Assembly (NCBI GenBank): GCA_029552245.1 | Contig: JAKPDW010000088.1 | Span: 58,121 to 122,120 of the forward strand | From: Deltaproteobacteria bacterium | GTDB taxonomy: Bacteria; Desulfobacterota; Desulfomonilia; UBA1062 | Direction: 5' to 3' | Length of the DNA: 64,000 bases | In this document: one piece after another, positions 1 to 8,131 of the stretch | Position numbering within the stretch: position 1 is the first letter of the stretch | Layout of the letters: every line of letters starts with the position of its first letter | Made by a program: the position numbers and the translations under genes | Notes under the pieces: generated by a model | Databases searched by the model: none | The model's input: only the letters and a program-made list of their open reading frames with translations | What the model was told of the DNA's origin: nothing

Positions 1-352
1 GGTCCACGCCGTCGGGAAGCGATATCTCCGAGCTGAGGGCGGGTTCCTTGCCCTCCTCTTCCACCATGCGATAGACGGCCACCTTCTCGGCGTCCAGGTC
101 GAACCTGACGAAGTAGGTCTTGTGCTCCTTGACCGCCCTGGATCTCGCGAGCTGGATCACGTTGGCTATGTCCCGGGTGCCCCGGTCCATGGTGGAGGCG
201 AAGATCCCGCCGAAGATCCTGGGCCCCACGAATCCCACCGTGATCCCGATGATGACGATCACCACAAGGAGCTCTATGAGGGTGAAGCCGACCTGGGCTC
301 TACTGCTGGCCGCCGGTTTCGTCTTCGGTCTCCCAGTTCCCGATGTCCGCAT
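1..352 (-). CDS. Type II secretion minor pseudopilin, GspH-like (partial, runs off the left edge)
   Basis: This is a prepilin-like protein whose C-terminal end lies outside the window. I read the frame by hand from the reverse strand: an ATG at 350-352 gives a leader of about 22 residues ending in glycine, followed by the type III signal [10 protein letters not shown] and a hydrophobic helix ([12 protein letters not shown]). The leader should be cut by prepilin peptidase before the phenylalanine. The start overlaps the last 53 bases of gspG, which is common for translationally coupled pseudopilins. The family (GspH/FimT) places it at the tip of the type II secretion pseudopilus. It could equally be GspI by position, but the body after the helix ([24 protein letters not shown]) resembles GspH/FimT. 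Confidence 0.75.
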   Translation of the reverse strand, partial: MRTSGTGRPKTKPAASSRAQVGFTLIELLVVIVIIGITVGFVGPRIFGGIFASTMDRGTRDIANVIQLARSRAVKEHKTYFVRFDLDAEKVAVYRMVEEEGKEPALSSEISLPDGVD

Positions 353-764
353 CGTCGCCTTCTCCGCCGGGCTGGCCGTCGGCGCCGTAGGAGAAGAGGT
401 CGAACCCGTCGGGGTTCCTAACCCCCGGGCACAGGTACATGTACTCGTTCTTCCAGGGGTCCTTCGGCACCTGTCTCTTCTCCAGGTATCCACCTTCCCG
501 CCAGTTCCTCGGCACGGTCCCGACCGTGGGCTTCTCCACGAGCGCCCTGAGACCCTGCTCCGTCGAGGGGTACGCCCCGTTGTCGAGCCTGTACATCTTG
601 AGGGCGTTCTCCAGCGCCTGGATCTGGATCTGGGCCTGCGTTCTCCTCGCCTCCTCGGGCTTGCCCATGATCCTGATCCCCACGAACGTCGCGAGGATGC
701 TCAGGATGACTATGACCACGAGCAGCTCGATGAGGGTGAATCCTTTCCTGTCCATTCGTTCCAT
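300..764 (-). CDS. gspG: Type II secretion major pseudopilin GspG
   Basis: GspG is the main subunit of the periplasmic pseudopilus that pushes folded proteins through the outer-membrane secretin. The 154-residue product has a short basic leader MERMDRKG, the cleavage and methylation motif [10 protein letters not shown], a single N-terminal hydrophobic helix and the family's C-terminal calcium-binding core: the [14 protein letters not shown] segment, [15 protein letters not shown], and a final glycine and aspartate-rich loop ([20 protein letters not shown]). The frame is open much further upstream, but the ATG just before the leader is the sensible start. It lies 17 bases after gspF and overlaps the following GspH-like gene. 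Confidence 0.95.
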   Translation of the reverse strand: MERMDRKGFTLIELLVVIVILSILATFVGIRIMGKPEEARRTQAQIQIQALENALKMYRLDNGAYPSTEQGLRALVEKPTVGTVPRNWREGGYLEKRQVPKDPWKNEYMYLCPGVRNPDGFDLFSYGADGQPGGEGDDADIGNWETEDETGGQQ

Positions 765-781
765 AGGGTCAACCTCTTGTG

Positions 782-2005
782 CTAGCGTACTATTGTGCTC
801 ATCTCGAGCATGGGCATGAGGATCGACATCACCACGAACCCCACCACGCCCCCCATGAAGAGGATCATGACGGGCTCGAGCACCGACGCGAGGCCCGACA
901 CCGTCGTCTCCACGTCGGACTCGTAGGACTGGGCCGCCTTCACGAGCATCTCCTCGAGATTCCCGCTCTTCTCCCCCACGCCGATCATGTGGACGAGCAA
1001 GGGCGGGAAGACGCCCGAGCGCCTCAGTGGCGCGGACAGGCTCGAGCCCTCGATGACCTCCGTGATGGTGTCCTCGATCGCGATCTCCATGACCTTGTTC
1101 ACCACGACCGCCTTCACGATCCTGAGCGCCTCCACGATGGGCACGCCGGAGGCGAGCAGGGTCCCCAGCGTGCGCGCGAACCTCGCCACCGAGACCTTCC
1201 TGAACACGCCCCCGTAGATGGGGACCCGCATCCTGAACCTGTCGAAGAGTTCCGCGCCCCTCGGCGTGGCCCTCCAGCGTTTCAGGGCGTACAGCGAGAG
1301 GGCCACGGCCACGAGCAGGATCCACCACGTCCGGGACACAAAGGCGCTCAGGCCGATGAGAACCCTCGTGGGCAGCGGAAGGACCTGGTTCATGGTCTCG
1401 AACATCCCCACGACCTTGGGGACGACCGCGGTCAGGAGGTACATGAGCACCACGATGGACACCAGGAGCAGGACTGCGGGGTAGACGAGCGCCGCCTGCA
1501 CCCTCGACTTCAGCCGGTGCTGGCCCTCCAGGAACTCGGCGAGCCTCAGGAGCACGACGTCCAGGGCTCCGCTCGCCTCCCCCGAGCGCACCATGTTCAC
1601 GTAGAGCTCCGGGAAGATGCGCCTGTGGCGGGAGAGGGCGTCGGCGAAGGACACCCCCTCGTTCACCGAGTCCTTGACCTGGGCTATCGTCCTCTTCATG
1701 GTCGGCGACTCGGTCTGCTCGAAGAGCGCGGTCAGGGCGTCGACCAGGGGGATCGCGGCGCCCACGAGCGTGGAGAGCTGCCGGGTGGCCACGGCAAGGT
1801 CCTCCGTGCTCACACGCCCGAGCAGGGCCTCGATCGAGAACGCCCTGCTCGAGGGCCTCACCTCGCGCGAGGCCTCGGCGATGGAGCTCACGAACATGCC
1901 CTGGGACATGAGCTTGAGCTTGGCCTCCCTGACGGAGGCAGCGTCGATCATGCCGGACGCCGTCTTACCCTTCTGGGTATACCCTGTCCAGCTGTAGACC
2001 GCCAA
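782..2005 (-). CDS. gspF: Type II secretion inner-membrane protein GspF
   Basis: GspF is the polytopic inner-membrane platform protein of type II secretion, which couples the cytoplasmic ATPase GspE to pseudopilus assembly. The 407-residue product has the usual family length, two T2SSF repeats (roughly residues 70-193 and 273-395, each with an Ala-Arg-x-Leu start such as [15 protein letters not shown]) and three hydrophobic segments near 170-193, 225-240 and 377-398. The start is a TTG behind a G-rich ribosome site. It follows the PpiC lipoprotein gene after 26 bases. No gspE or gspD lies immediately upstream, so this secretion locus is rearranged or split. Confidence 0.95.
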   Translation of the reverse strand: MAVYSWTGYTQKGKTASGMIDAASVREAKLKLMSQGMFVSSIAEASREVRPSSRAFSIEALLGRVSTEDLAVATRQLSTLVGAAIPLVDALTALFEQTESPTMKRTIAQVKDSVNEGVSFADALSRHRRIFPELYVNMVRSGEASGALDVVLLRLAEFLEGQHRLKSRVQAALVYPAVLLLVSIVVLMYLLTAVVPKVVGMFETMNQVLPLPTRVLIGLSAFVSRTWWILLVAVALSLYALKRWRATPRGAELFDRFRMRVPIYGGVFRKVSVARFARTLGTLLASGVPIVEALRIVKAVVVNKVMEIAIEDTITEVIEGSSLSAPLRRSGVFPPLLVHMIGVGEKSGNLEEMLVKAAQSYESDVETTVSGLASVLEPVMILFMGGVVGFVVMSILMPMLEMSTIVR

Positions 2006-2031
2006 GGCCGCTCCCCCGGGAACCGACCCGC

Positions 2032-2952
2032 CTACTCCTCAGCGTCCGCCCCCGGCGCCTTCTCGGGCCCGGGCGCGGCCTGCGGGGCGGCCGGCGCTGG
2101 TTTGCCGTACTTCACGAAATATCCCTCGTTGATCACGACCCTGTTCTTCTTCCTGACCTCGGCGTCGATCTCCTTGAGCGCCTTCTCCAGCCTTTCGCGG
2201 ACGAGTATCCTCTCGATCCTGGGCTTTGCCTCCTCGAAGCTCCGCTCCGGTATGTCCACGACGCTGTCGAGACGGACGATCACGTATCCCTGGCCGGTCT
2301 TCACGGCCTTGCTCACCTTGCCCTCCTGGAGCGACGAAAGGGCGTTCTCTATCTCGGGCTCGAGCTTGCCGGGCCTGATGGTGCCCATCGACCCGCCCCT
2401 TTGGGCGTAGACGTCCTTGGAGAATTTCTTCGCGAGCTCCGCAAAGTCCTCACCCTTGTTGATCCTGGCGATGACGTCCTTCGCCGCGGCCTCTGTGGGC
2501 ACCGTAATCCTGCTCGCCCTCATGCGCCTCTTCGCGGAGAAGCGGTCCTTGTTTTCATCGTAATACTTCCTCAGTTCCTCGTCGGACAGCTTCATTTCCT
2601 TGCGCAATTCCTTCTCGAGCTCCCGGGCGAGCGCCTGGCTCGCCAGCATGTTGATCTTGAGCTTGACGTCTTCCCGCTTGTCGAGACCCCGCCTGCGTGC
2701 CTCGATGGCCATGATCTCCGCCTTCACGAAGCCCTCGGCGATCTCCCTGCGGATCTTGTCGGTGTTCACCTTCCCCGCCATCTGGGGCGGGATGTTTTCG
2801 AGAAACTGGTCGATCTGTGCTGCGGTTATGACCTTGTCACCCACCCTCGCCACCACGTCCTTCTCGTCGACAGGCCCGGACCCCTGCCTGGAGCACGAAT
2901 ACACGAGCGCAGCCACAGCGACCAGCGACAGTACGAAAAAGATCCTCTTCAA
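2032..2952 (-). CDS. Parvulin-type peptidyl-prolyl isomerase lipoprotein (PpiC/SurA-like)
   Basis: This is a periplasmic foldase-type protein. From a TTG codon with an AAGGAGGG ribosome site nine bases upstream, the product is 306 residues: a basic start (MKRIFF), a hydrophobic segment and a lipobox-like VYSC, so Cys20 is probably lipidated. A SurA-like N-terminal helical region (VVARVGDKVITAAQIDQFL) precedes a rotamase domain at about 143-235, with GGSMGTIRPGKL and GYVIVRLD. The C-terminus is rich in Ala and Pro. The ATG further upstream would put the signal peptide in the middle of the protein, so I prefer TTG. Its place directly before gspF suggests it helps fold secreted or outer-membrane proteins; that link is inference. 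Confidence 0.85.
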   Translation of the reverse strand: MKRIFFVLSLVAVAALVYSCSRQGSGPVDEKDVVARVGDKVITAAQIDQFLENIPPQMAGKVNTDKIRREIAEGFVKAEIMAIEARRRGLDKREDVKLKINMLASQALARELEKELRKEMKLSDEELRKYYDENKDRFSAKRRMRASRITVPTEAAAKDVIARINKGEDFAELAKKFSKDVYAQRGGSMGTIRPGKLEPEIENALSSLQEGKVSKAVKTGQGYVIVRLDSVVDIPERSFEEAKPRIERILVRERLEKALKEIDAEVRKKNRVVINEGYFVKYGKPAPAAPQAAPGPEKAPGADAEE

Positions 2953-3004
2953 GGCTCCCTCCTTGATATGTTTTCCCTCGTTTCCGTGTGATCGAAGGGT
3001 CACT

Positions 3005-3703
3005 TCATCGATCGGCGCACACCATAGCACCATCGGGTCTCCGTGTCATCACCCGAACTCCCCTCACACCTTCGCTGAAGACGATCAAACCCAAAAGGGC
3101 GCCCTTGCCGACCGAGACCAGCGATCGTCCCTCGAGCAGCACGTTGCTCACCCCGTAGGGCCTCCCGATCTCCATGGATGCGCCCTCGAGGGGGTACAGA
3201 AACCCGTCGAGCACGATGCCTTCCACCGTGTCCGTCAGCGGGAGGAAGGACACCACGTGCCCGCCCTCAGACTCGATGCACGTCTCCGTGTCGACCACGA
3301 ACACGAGTTCCGTGTCGGTGACGATGAAAGAGGGAACGCCCCTCCTCTGCGCCTTGAGGAGGAGGTGGATGTTGGCTATGGCGTGATCGGTGCGCATTCC
3401 CAGCGCGCCCAGCAGCTCTATGCTCGAGGCCCCTGCATGGACCGCCTCGTCGAAGGCGATCTCGGTGTCCGTCCTGTCCTTGTCCGTGTCGAACGTCTTC
3501 AGGGGTACGCCCGCCCCTTCCAGCCGCCCGAGGACCTCCTCCCCCAGGGAATCCATGTCGCCCACGACGAGGTCGGGGGTGATGCCGTTCTCCAGGCACA
3601 CGCGGGCGCCTGCATCAGCTGCTATGATACGCCTTGCCTGCTTTGCCTTGCGCGCGATCAGCGCCCGGCCCGGCGGCTGACCGCCGGAGACGATGAGGAA
3701 CAT
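3005..3703 (-). CDS. thiN: Thiamine pyrophosphokinase
   Basis: The enzyme transfers pyrophosphate from ATP to thiamine to give thiamine diphosphate. The 232-residue product shows the family signatures: an N-terminal Rossmann-like half with AADAGARVCL and PDLVVGDMDS, and the substrate-binding DTDKDRTDTEIA motif, followed by LGALGMRTDHAIANIH and a C-terminal beta-rich thiamine-binding half. The ATG at 3701-3703 begins the conserved core (MFLIVSGG). Nothing like a ribosome site precedes it; instead a promoter ends six bases before the ATG, so the transcript may be leaderless. It is the first gene of the run into ppiC and gspFGH. Confidence 0.92.
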   Translation of the reverse strand: MFLIVSGGQPPGRALIARKAKQARRIIAADAGARVCLENGITPDLVVGDMDSLGEEVLGRLEGAGVPLKTFDTDKDRTDTEIAFDEAVHAGASSIELLGALGMRTDHAIANIHLLLKAQRRGVPSFIVTDTELVFVVDTETCIESEGGHVVSFLPLTDTVEGIVLDGFLYPLEGASMEIGRPYGVSNVLLEGRSLVSVGKGALLGLIVFSEGVRGVRVMTRRPDGAMVCADR

Positions 3704-3709
3704 AGCGCG

Positions 3710-3738
3710 AATAAACAACGATTCCCGGGACAAGTCAA
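3710..3738 (-). promoter_or_regulatory. Sigma-70-type promoter of thiN, predicting a leaderless mRNA
   Basis: On the minus strand TTGACT (3733-3738) is followed by exactly 17 bases and TTTATT (3710-3715). Only six bases separate the -10 from the thiN ATG, so transcription should start at or next to the start codon. The absence of a ribosome site before the ATG agrees with that. Confidence 0.55.
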
Positions 3739-3969
3739 GGACCAGCACCCCGCCTGCGCCGTCGGCCGGGTACGGAGCCCGTGCAAGAGACGGTCCGGGG
3801 AAGGGATCGATCGACCATGCACCGACTGGACACCGCGGTGCCCGCCGAGGATGCGTACCACGTCTCGGCATGGACAGACCCTGGGGTCGATTGTCGGTCG
3901 CCCCTGCTGGGTCTTAAGGCCGAACCCCTCGAGAAGGTGCGCGATGCCGGGTGTGGGAGTCCGGGGTTC

Positions 3970-4983
3970 TCACCCGAAGGACGAACACAGCTCGACGAGC
4001 GCGCCGAACAGCTCGTCGGGGCCGTTCTGCGTGAACTCCCGGTAGACCTGCCTGAGCGCCTCGAACGTCGCGAGCTTGTCCCTATACGGCCTGGGCGAGG
4101 TCAACGCCTCGAAGACGTCCGCCACCGCGCACACCCTCACAGGCAGGGGGAGATCGTCCCATGCCTTCCCGGAGGGATACCCTCGCCCACCCGGCCTCTC
4201 GTGGTGACACGCGACAATGGACCTCACCTCGTCATCCTCGAGTCCGAAGCCCTTGATGCTCCTGCACCCCCAGGACGGGTGCATCTGGACGAGCGATCTC
4301 TCGAAGGTGTCCAGCGGCGAGGCCTTGAGCGTGATCGCCTGCGGCACGCGCTCCATGCCTATGTCGTGAACGATGAACCCTTCCGCGATCGCCACCGACG
4401 CACTCCTCGAGACCCTCGTGCCGGCCATCCTTCCCACGAGGGCCGACCCGATGAGGGCCACGCGCAGGGAGTGCTCCACCAGCTGCGGGTGGTCCATGAC
4501 GAGCATGGCCATGGCCTCGGCACAGGCGTCCCGGCCGAGAGCGGTCCTCAAGGCCTCCTGCGTGTTCTCGAGCGCCTCCACGAGGGCTGCCGGGGGCGTA
4601 TTCGGGCATGCACCGACCAGTGCGCGGGATATCCTGCCGTAGATACTCCTGATCCTGAGGAGGCCCCTCTCGATCGCGAGTTCCCTGAGGCTGTCGGTCT
4701 CTCGGCAGGCCTGCTCCCAGTCCGCGGCGTGGACGAAGACCTGAACCCCTTGCGTGCCTGACAGGCCGAGCCTCTCCGAATTGAGGGGGACTCCACGCGC
4801 GGCCAAGAGCTGCATCGTGCCCCCCCTCACGGTGTAGAGGTCGAAACCGTAGCTGGCGCCCGGTCTCAGCCGGTTGAAGGGGATCCTCCGGTACCGCCGC
4901 ACGCACCCCGAGCCATCCTCGTGCCCGTGCACGCTCGTGATCCACCACAGGCGTCCCGACCCCATGATACACATGATCGTCAT
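3970..4983 (-). CDS. HD-GYP domain protein (probable c-di-GMP phosphodiesterase)
   Basis: HD-GYP proteins hydrolyse cyclic di-GMP. Taking the ATG at 4981-4983, with AAGG about ten bases upstream, gives 337 residues. The N-terminal 100 or so residues begin with the RRYRRIPFNRLRPG element often seen before HD-GYP domains in this phylum. The catalytic domain has the first His at about 171 (EHSLRVA), the HD pair at 206-207 (VHDIGMERVP), the HHE at 260-262 and the GYP at 268-270 (HHERPGGRGYP), then ADVFEALTSPRPYR. All metal-ligand motifs are present, so it should be active. No receiver or membrane segment is seen. Further in-frame starts exist upstream and downstream, so the N-terminus is uncertain. 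Confidence 0.88.
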   Translation of the reverse strand: MTIMCIMGSGRLWWITSVHGHEDGSGCVRRYRRIPFNRLRPGASYGFDLYTVRGGTMQLLAARGVPLNSERLGLSGTQGVQVFVHAADWEQACRETDSLRELAIERGLLRIRSIYGRISRALVGACPNTPPAALVEALENTQEALRTALGRDACAEAMAMLVMDHPQLVEHSLRVALIGSALVGRMAGTRVSRSASVAIAEGFIVHDIGMERVPQAITLKASPLDTFERSLVQMHPSWGCRSIKGFGLEDDEVRSIVACHHERPGGRGYPSGKAWDDLPLPVRVCAVADVFEALTSPRPYRDKLATFEALRQVYREFTQNGPDELFGALVELCSSFG

Positions 4984-5354
4984 CGATGCGGATACCTTGA
5001 ACCGCTCCCACCCGGCGGCAAGACACGTCCTTAAGGGCTGGGGCAGGGATGCATCGAGGCCACGAGGTTGATAGACCATGGGGGACGGCGCGCACGCGCA
5101 GGGACCGTCCGGGGCGGGGCGTCCTGGGCGCACCCACGGGCAATGGCCGCGCCGACCCTGTGCTTGCGCGGGCGGGGACCGTCGCCGCCGGGCCGCCCGT
5201 GGATGCAACGGCGAGGGGCCCCTCCAGCAGCGCCTTGCGCCGGGTGACGCCCGCGCTCCTCAGTCTGCAGGGCCACGACGTGGGCTTCCCCAAAGCGGGG
5301 TGCTCACCGCAAGTCCATGCGCCAGCCGGTGAGAACGGGCTCGACCCGGGCGAG
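4984..5354 (-). other. Intergenic region, nothing recognised
   Basis: A 371-base G+C-rich gap between rfbC and the HD-GYP gene, both read on the minus strand. Open frames cross it on both strands, but none has recognisable protein character or a convincing ribosome site. No hairpin with a T-run was seen. Confidence 0.5.
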
Positions 5355-5897
5355 CTACGAACCCGCGAGCTCCCTCAGCAACGGCAGGCGCGCGTCCTTT
5401 TCCGACAGGATGGGGGACACCGTGGGCCACGGGATGCCGAGATCGGGGTCGTCCCAGCGGATACCCGCCTCGGAGCCAGGGTTGTACGGCGAGTCCACCT
5501 TGTAGAAGACCCTCGTGTCGTCCTTGAGCGTGCAGAACCCGTGTGCGAAGCCTTTCGGGATGTAGAGCATGCACGGTCTCTCGTCGGTGAGGATGAACGA
5601 CTCCCACTTGAACCGCGTCCGTGAGCCCGGCCTCAGATCCACGATCACGTCGAAGATGGATCCCGTGACGACCCAGACGAGTTTCGCCTGTGCGTGGGGG
5701 TCGCGCTGGAAGTGCAGGCCCCGGATCACGCCGGCGCGCCTCGAGAGCGAACAGTTGTCCTGCACGAAGGCGGCGCCCAGGCCGTGCCTCTCGAGAACGG
5801 GCGCGTTGAAGACCTCCATGAAGGCCCCCCTCGCGTCCTCGTGGAGGTCCTGCTCGATGATGAACGCGCCGGCAAGCGTGGACTCGCTGATCTTCAT
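5355..5897 (-). CDS. rfbC: dTDP-4-dehydrorhamnose 3,5-epimerase
   Basis: RmlC epimerises dTDP-4-keto-6-deoxyglucose at C3 and C5 on the way to dTDP-L-rhamnose, a lipopolysaccharide sugar. The 180-residue product is of normal length and carries the cupin signatures: HEDARGAFMEVF, the QDNCSLSRRAGVIRGLHFQ motif with the catalytic His, the Asp of the His-Asp dyad in FDVIVDLRPGS, and IPKGFAHGFCTL, followed by KVDSPYNPGSEAGIRWDDPDL. I chose the ATG giving MKISES. There is no clear ribosome site. Other rhamnose genes (rfbA, B, D) are not in the window, so it stands alone here. Confidence 0.93.
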   Translation of the reverse strand: MKISESTLAGAFIIEQDLHEDARGAFMEVFNAPVLERHGLGAAFVQDNCSLSRRAGVIRGLHFQRDPHAQAKLVWVVTGSIFDVIVDLRPGSRTRFKWESFILTDERPCMLYIPKGFAHGFCTLKDDTRVFYKVDSPYNPGSEAGIRWDDPDLGIPWPTVSPILSEKDARLPLLRELAGS

Positions 5898-6259
5898 CGA
5901 GTGCGAGATTACCTCATGGGCGGGTCGTCTATCAAGCACCTAAAGAAAGAGCGCTGAAGGCCATAAAGAAGGAGGGCACGCGCTCGCCTGCCCAGTCGGC
6001 GGCATTCCACGGACGATGCGCGCGCAGGCCCGCCAAGTGCGCGAAGGTGAGCCACCGCCGCCAGGTGACCTCCATGCATGCCCGAGAGGCATTCCCTGCA
6101 GCCGGGGCACGAAGACGCCGGCCGGGCGCACCCTCGGGATGGCACCGAGCCCCGACGCGCCGTATGCCTCGGGCAGGGGACCCCCATCCGGATCGTACCG
6201 CCTTCATGCCGGAGCGAGCTCCACCCATGGCCCTCGGGGGATGGGGGCGCGGGCAGGAC
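5898..6259 (-). other. Intergenic region, weak promoter-like sequence only
   Basis: A 362-base gap. On the minus strand TTGATA and TAATCT, 18 bases apart, end eight bases before the rfbC start and could be its promoter, again with almost no leader. The -10 match is poor. No gene or terminator is recognisable in the rest. Confidence 0.4.
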
Positions 6260-7249
6260 TCACTCCCCCCCCAGCCTCGCCCTCTCCAGTTCGGAGACGA
6301 TATCGCCGAAGCGGTCGTGGTACCTGGGGGAGACGTGCATGGGGACCACCCTCGAGGCGCCGGTCAGGCGAGCCACCACACCCGCCTGCCTGGCGCTCAC
6401 GTGAGCCTTCAGGTACGCCTCCTCCTCGCGCTCCGAGAGGTAGTACGCCTCTATGTAGAGCGTGTCGAGACCGCAGGCGGCCGAGCGTATCCTCTCGACG
6501 TTTTCCCGGGAGGCCCTGAAATCGGTGAAATAGCCGATCCTGTGCCCCGGCGATGTGAAGAAGAGCCAGTCCGACAGGTCGCCCACCTTCCATTCCTCTT
6601 CCCCCCGGCACGTGGGGACGAGGAGCGTCCGGTCCAACAGCCCCTGGGCCACCTTGTCCTTGAGATCGCCTATCCATGGCCCCGTCCTGAAACCATGCTT
6701 CTTGAGCGCCTCCGGCCTTACGTGTACGTGCACGGGCTCGGAGACCACGTAGCCGAGACACGGCACGTTGTGATCGAGGATGACCGCGTCCACGCGGTAG
6801 CGCGGCGTCTCGACAATACATGTGCCCTCCCTGGGCTCTGTGCCGCATCGTCTCAGGCGAAAACCCTCGCCCGCCCTGGCACACCAGAGGAGGACGCCGT
6901 CTCGAAGGACCTCGTGGACGAACACCTCGAGCCCGTATCCGGACGTGAGGTTCCACGTGTACGCCGCAAGGCGGGCCGCCATGCGCATCCCCATACCCTC
7001 GGGCCCGTAGACGTGGAGGGGGGTGCCCCTGTGGAGCACGGTCCTCAGGATGCAGTCGAATCCCATGAAGTGATCCATGTGGGTATGGGTCACGAACACG
7101 GCGTCCAAGGCGAGGATCTCTCGGTTCGAGAGCCCGGAGAACCGCCCGCAGTCGAACAGGAGGGCCCGTCTCCGGTTGAGGTGACGAACGTACAGCACCG
7201 GGTCGAACAGGGGGCCGTTGACGAGCCTGGTGACGAAGCCCGGCCTCAT
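6260..7249 (-). CDS. Metallo-beta-lactamase fold hydrolase, ribonuclease Z-like
   Basis: A 329-residue cytosolic metallo-hydrolase. The zinc-binding motif HTHMDH is at residues 55-60, with a further ligand aspartate in GYFTDFRASREN and a late histidine in VVPMHVSPRYH. Together with the length and the opening LLFDCGRFSGLSNREI this resembles the tRNase Z branch, which trims tRNA 3' ends, rather than a lactamase. The canonical tRNase Z exosite is not obvious, so another phosphodiesterase or esterase role is possible. The gene ends the nadE/CheZ-like run and begins 16 bases after the CheZ-like gene, suggesting co-transcription. Confidence 0.75.
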   Translation of the reverse strand: MRPGFVTRLVNGPLFDPVLYVRHLNRRRALLFDCGRFSGLSNREILALDAVFVTHTHMDHFMGFDCILRTVLHRGTPLHVYGPEGMGMRMAARLAAYTWNLTSGYGLEVFVHEVLRDGVLLWCARAGEGFRLRRCGTEPREGTCIVETPRYRVDAVILDHNVPCLGYVVSEPVHVHVRPEALKKHGFRTGPWIGDLKDKVAQGLLDRTLLVPTCRGEEEWKVGDLSDWLFFTSPGHRIGYFTDFRASRENVERIRSAACGLDTLYIEAYYLSEREEEAYLKAHVSARQAGVVARLTGASRVVPMHVSPRYHDRFGDIVSELERARLGGE

Positions 7250-7265
7250 GGGGAGAGCCGAACCC

Positions 7266-8093
7266 TCAGAGCCCCATGGATTTCAGCAGGCTGTCCACCT
7301 CGTCCTGGGAGGACGCCGCCTGGGTATCGAGGCCCGGCACCGCGGGTCCCATCAGGCTGAGGCCTTCGGGCTCCATGGGTTCGTGGGCGCTCGCGTGCCG
7401 CCTGATCAGGTCCACCAGGCGCTCCTCGATGTTCTCTATGACCCTGCAGACCTTCCTCACGATCTGGTCCACGAGGTCGGCGTGGATCTGCAGCTCGCTG
7501 ATGCGCATGAGCTCGGCGACGAGTTCCTCGTTGTGGTCCTTGAGCGTCTTCAGGCCCGCCAGGGCGTTCTTCTTGTCTCCCGAAATGATGCTCCTGGCTA
7601 TGGCCCTGAACTGGGCGTTGTCCGCCACGGCCCTCTCCTGCCTGGCGAACAGGAGGTCGAGCGTCCTCTCGGAGGTCTCCTTGACGAGCGAGGAGACATG
7701 CGTGAGCCTGCCCGAGATCCCCTGGACGTCCTCCTCGGAGAGGTTCGTGAGGATCGGCTCGAGAAACCCATGGATCTCCCTGATGGACTCGTGGAGCTCC
7801 CTCGTGATCTCCCCTATGCCCCTGAAGAGGTCCCCGGCGGAGGTGTTCCTCAGCTCCTTGAGCAACTCGGCCGAGCGCCCGAGGTCCGCCCTTGACAAGG
7901 AGACGATCGCCTCCTTGAGCGTCTCGAGAAAGACGAAGAACTGACCGAGGGGTTCGAAGCCTTTCGACTCGAGATAGGCCTTCAGTTCGTCCGCCCGTTC
8001 GAGCAGGTCCTTGACGTGGCGTTCCCCGGGCAGGGGTGTGCCGGCCTTCTTCCTCCCTCGTCCCTCCCCGCTCTTGATCGATCCTCTACCCAC
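7266..8093 (-). CDS. CheZ-like protein phosphatase
   Basis: A 275-residue, almost wholly helical soluble protein with the hallmarks of CheZ, the phosphatase that dephosphorylates the response regulator CheY-P. Near the end of the long helical region the sequence ADLVDQ carries Asp206 and Gln210, with the spacing of the E. coli catalytic QDLTGQ (Asp143, Gln147). It is followed by an amphipathic helix (IVRKVCRVIENIEERLVDLI). The last 13 residues, QDEVDSLLKSMGL, match the C-terminal CheY-docking peptide of CheZ. The start is GTG with a strong AAGGAGGGG site. No other chemotaxis gene is nearby, so its target regulator is unknown. Confidence 0.75.
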   Translation of the reverse strand: MGRGSIKSGEGRGRKKAGTPLPGERHVKDLLERADELKAYLESKGFEPLGQFFVFLETLKEAIVSLSRADLGRSAELLKELRNTSAGDLFRGIGEITRELHESIREIHGFLEPILTNLSEEDVQGISGRLTHVSSLVKETSERTLDLLFARQERAVADNAQFRAIARSIISGDKKNALAGLKTLKDHNEELVAELMRISELQIHADLVDQIVRKVCRVIENIEERLVDLIRRHASAHEPMEPEGLSLMGPAVPGLDTQAASSQDEVDSLLKSMGL

Positions 8094-8131
8094 ATCCCCT
8101 CCTTGCAGCGATCCCGTGTGCGTTCACGAGG

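Noticed and set aside
300..1328. A 342-codon frame containing GspG
   Set aside because: The first 188 codons overlap gspF in another frame and lack protein character; the pseudopilin leader defines the real start.
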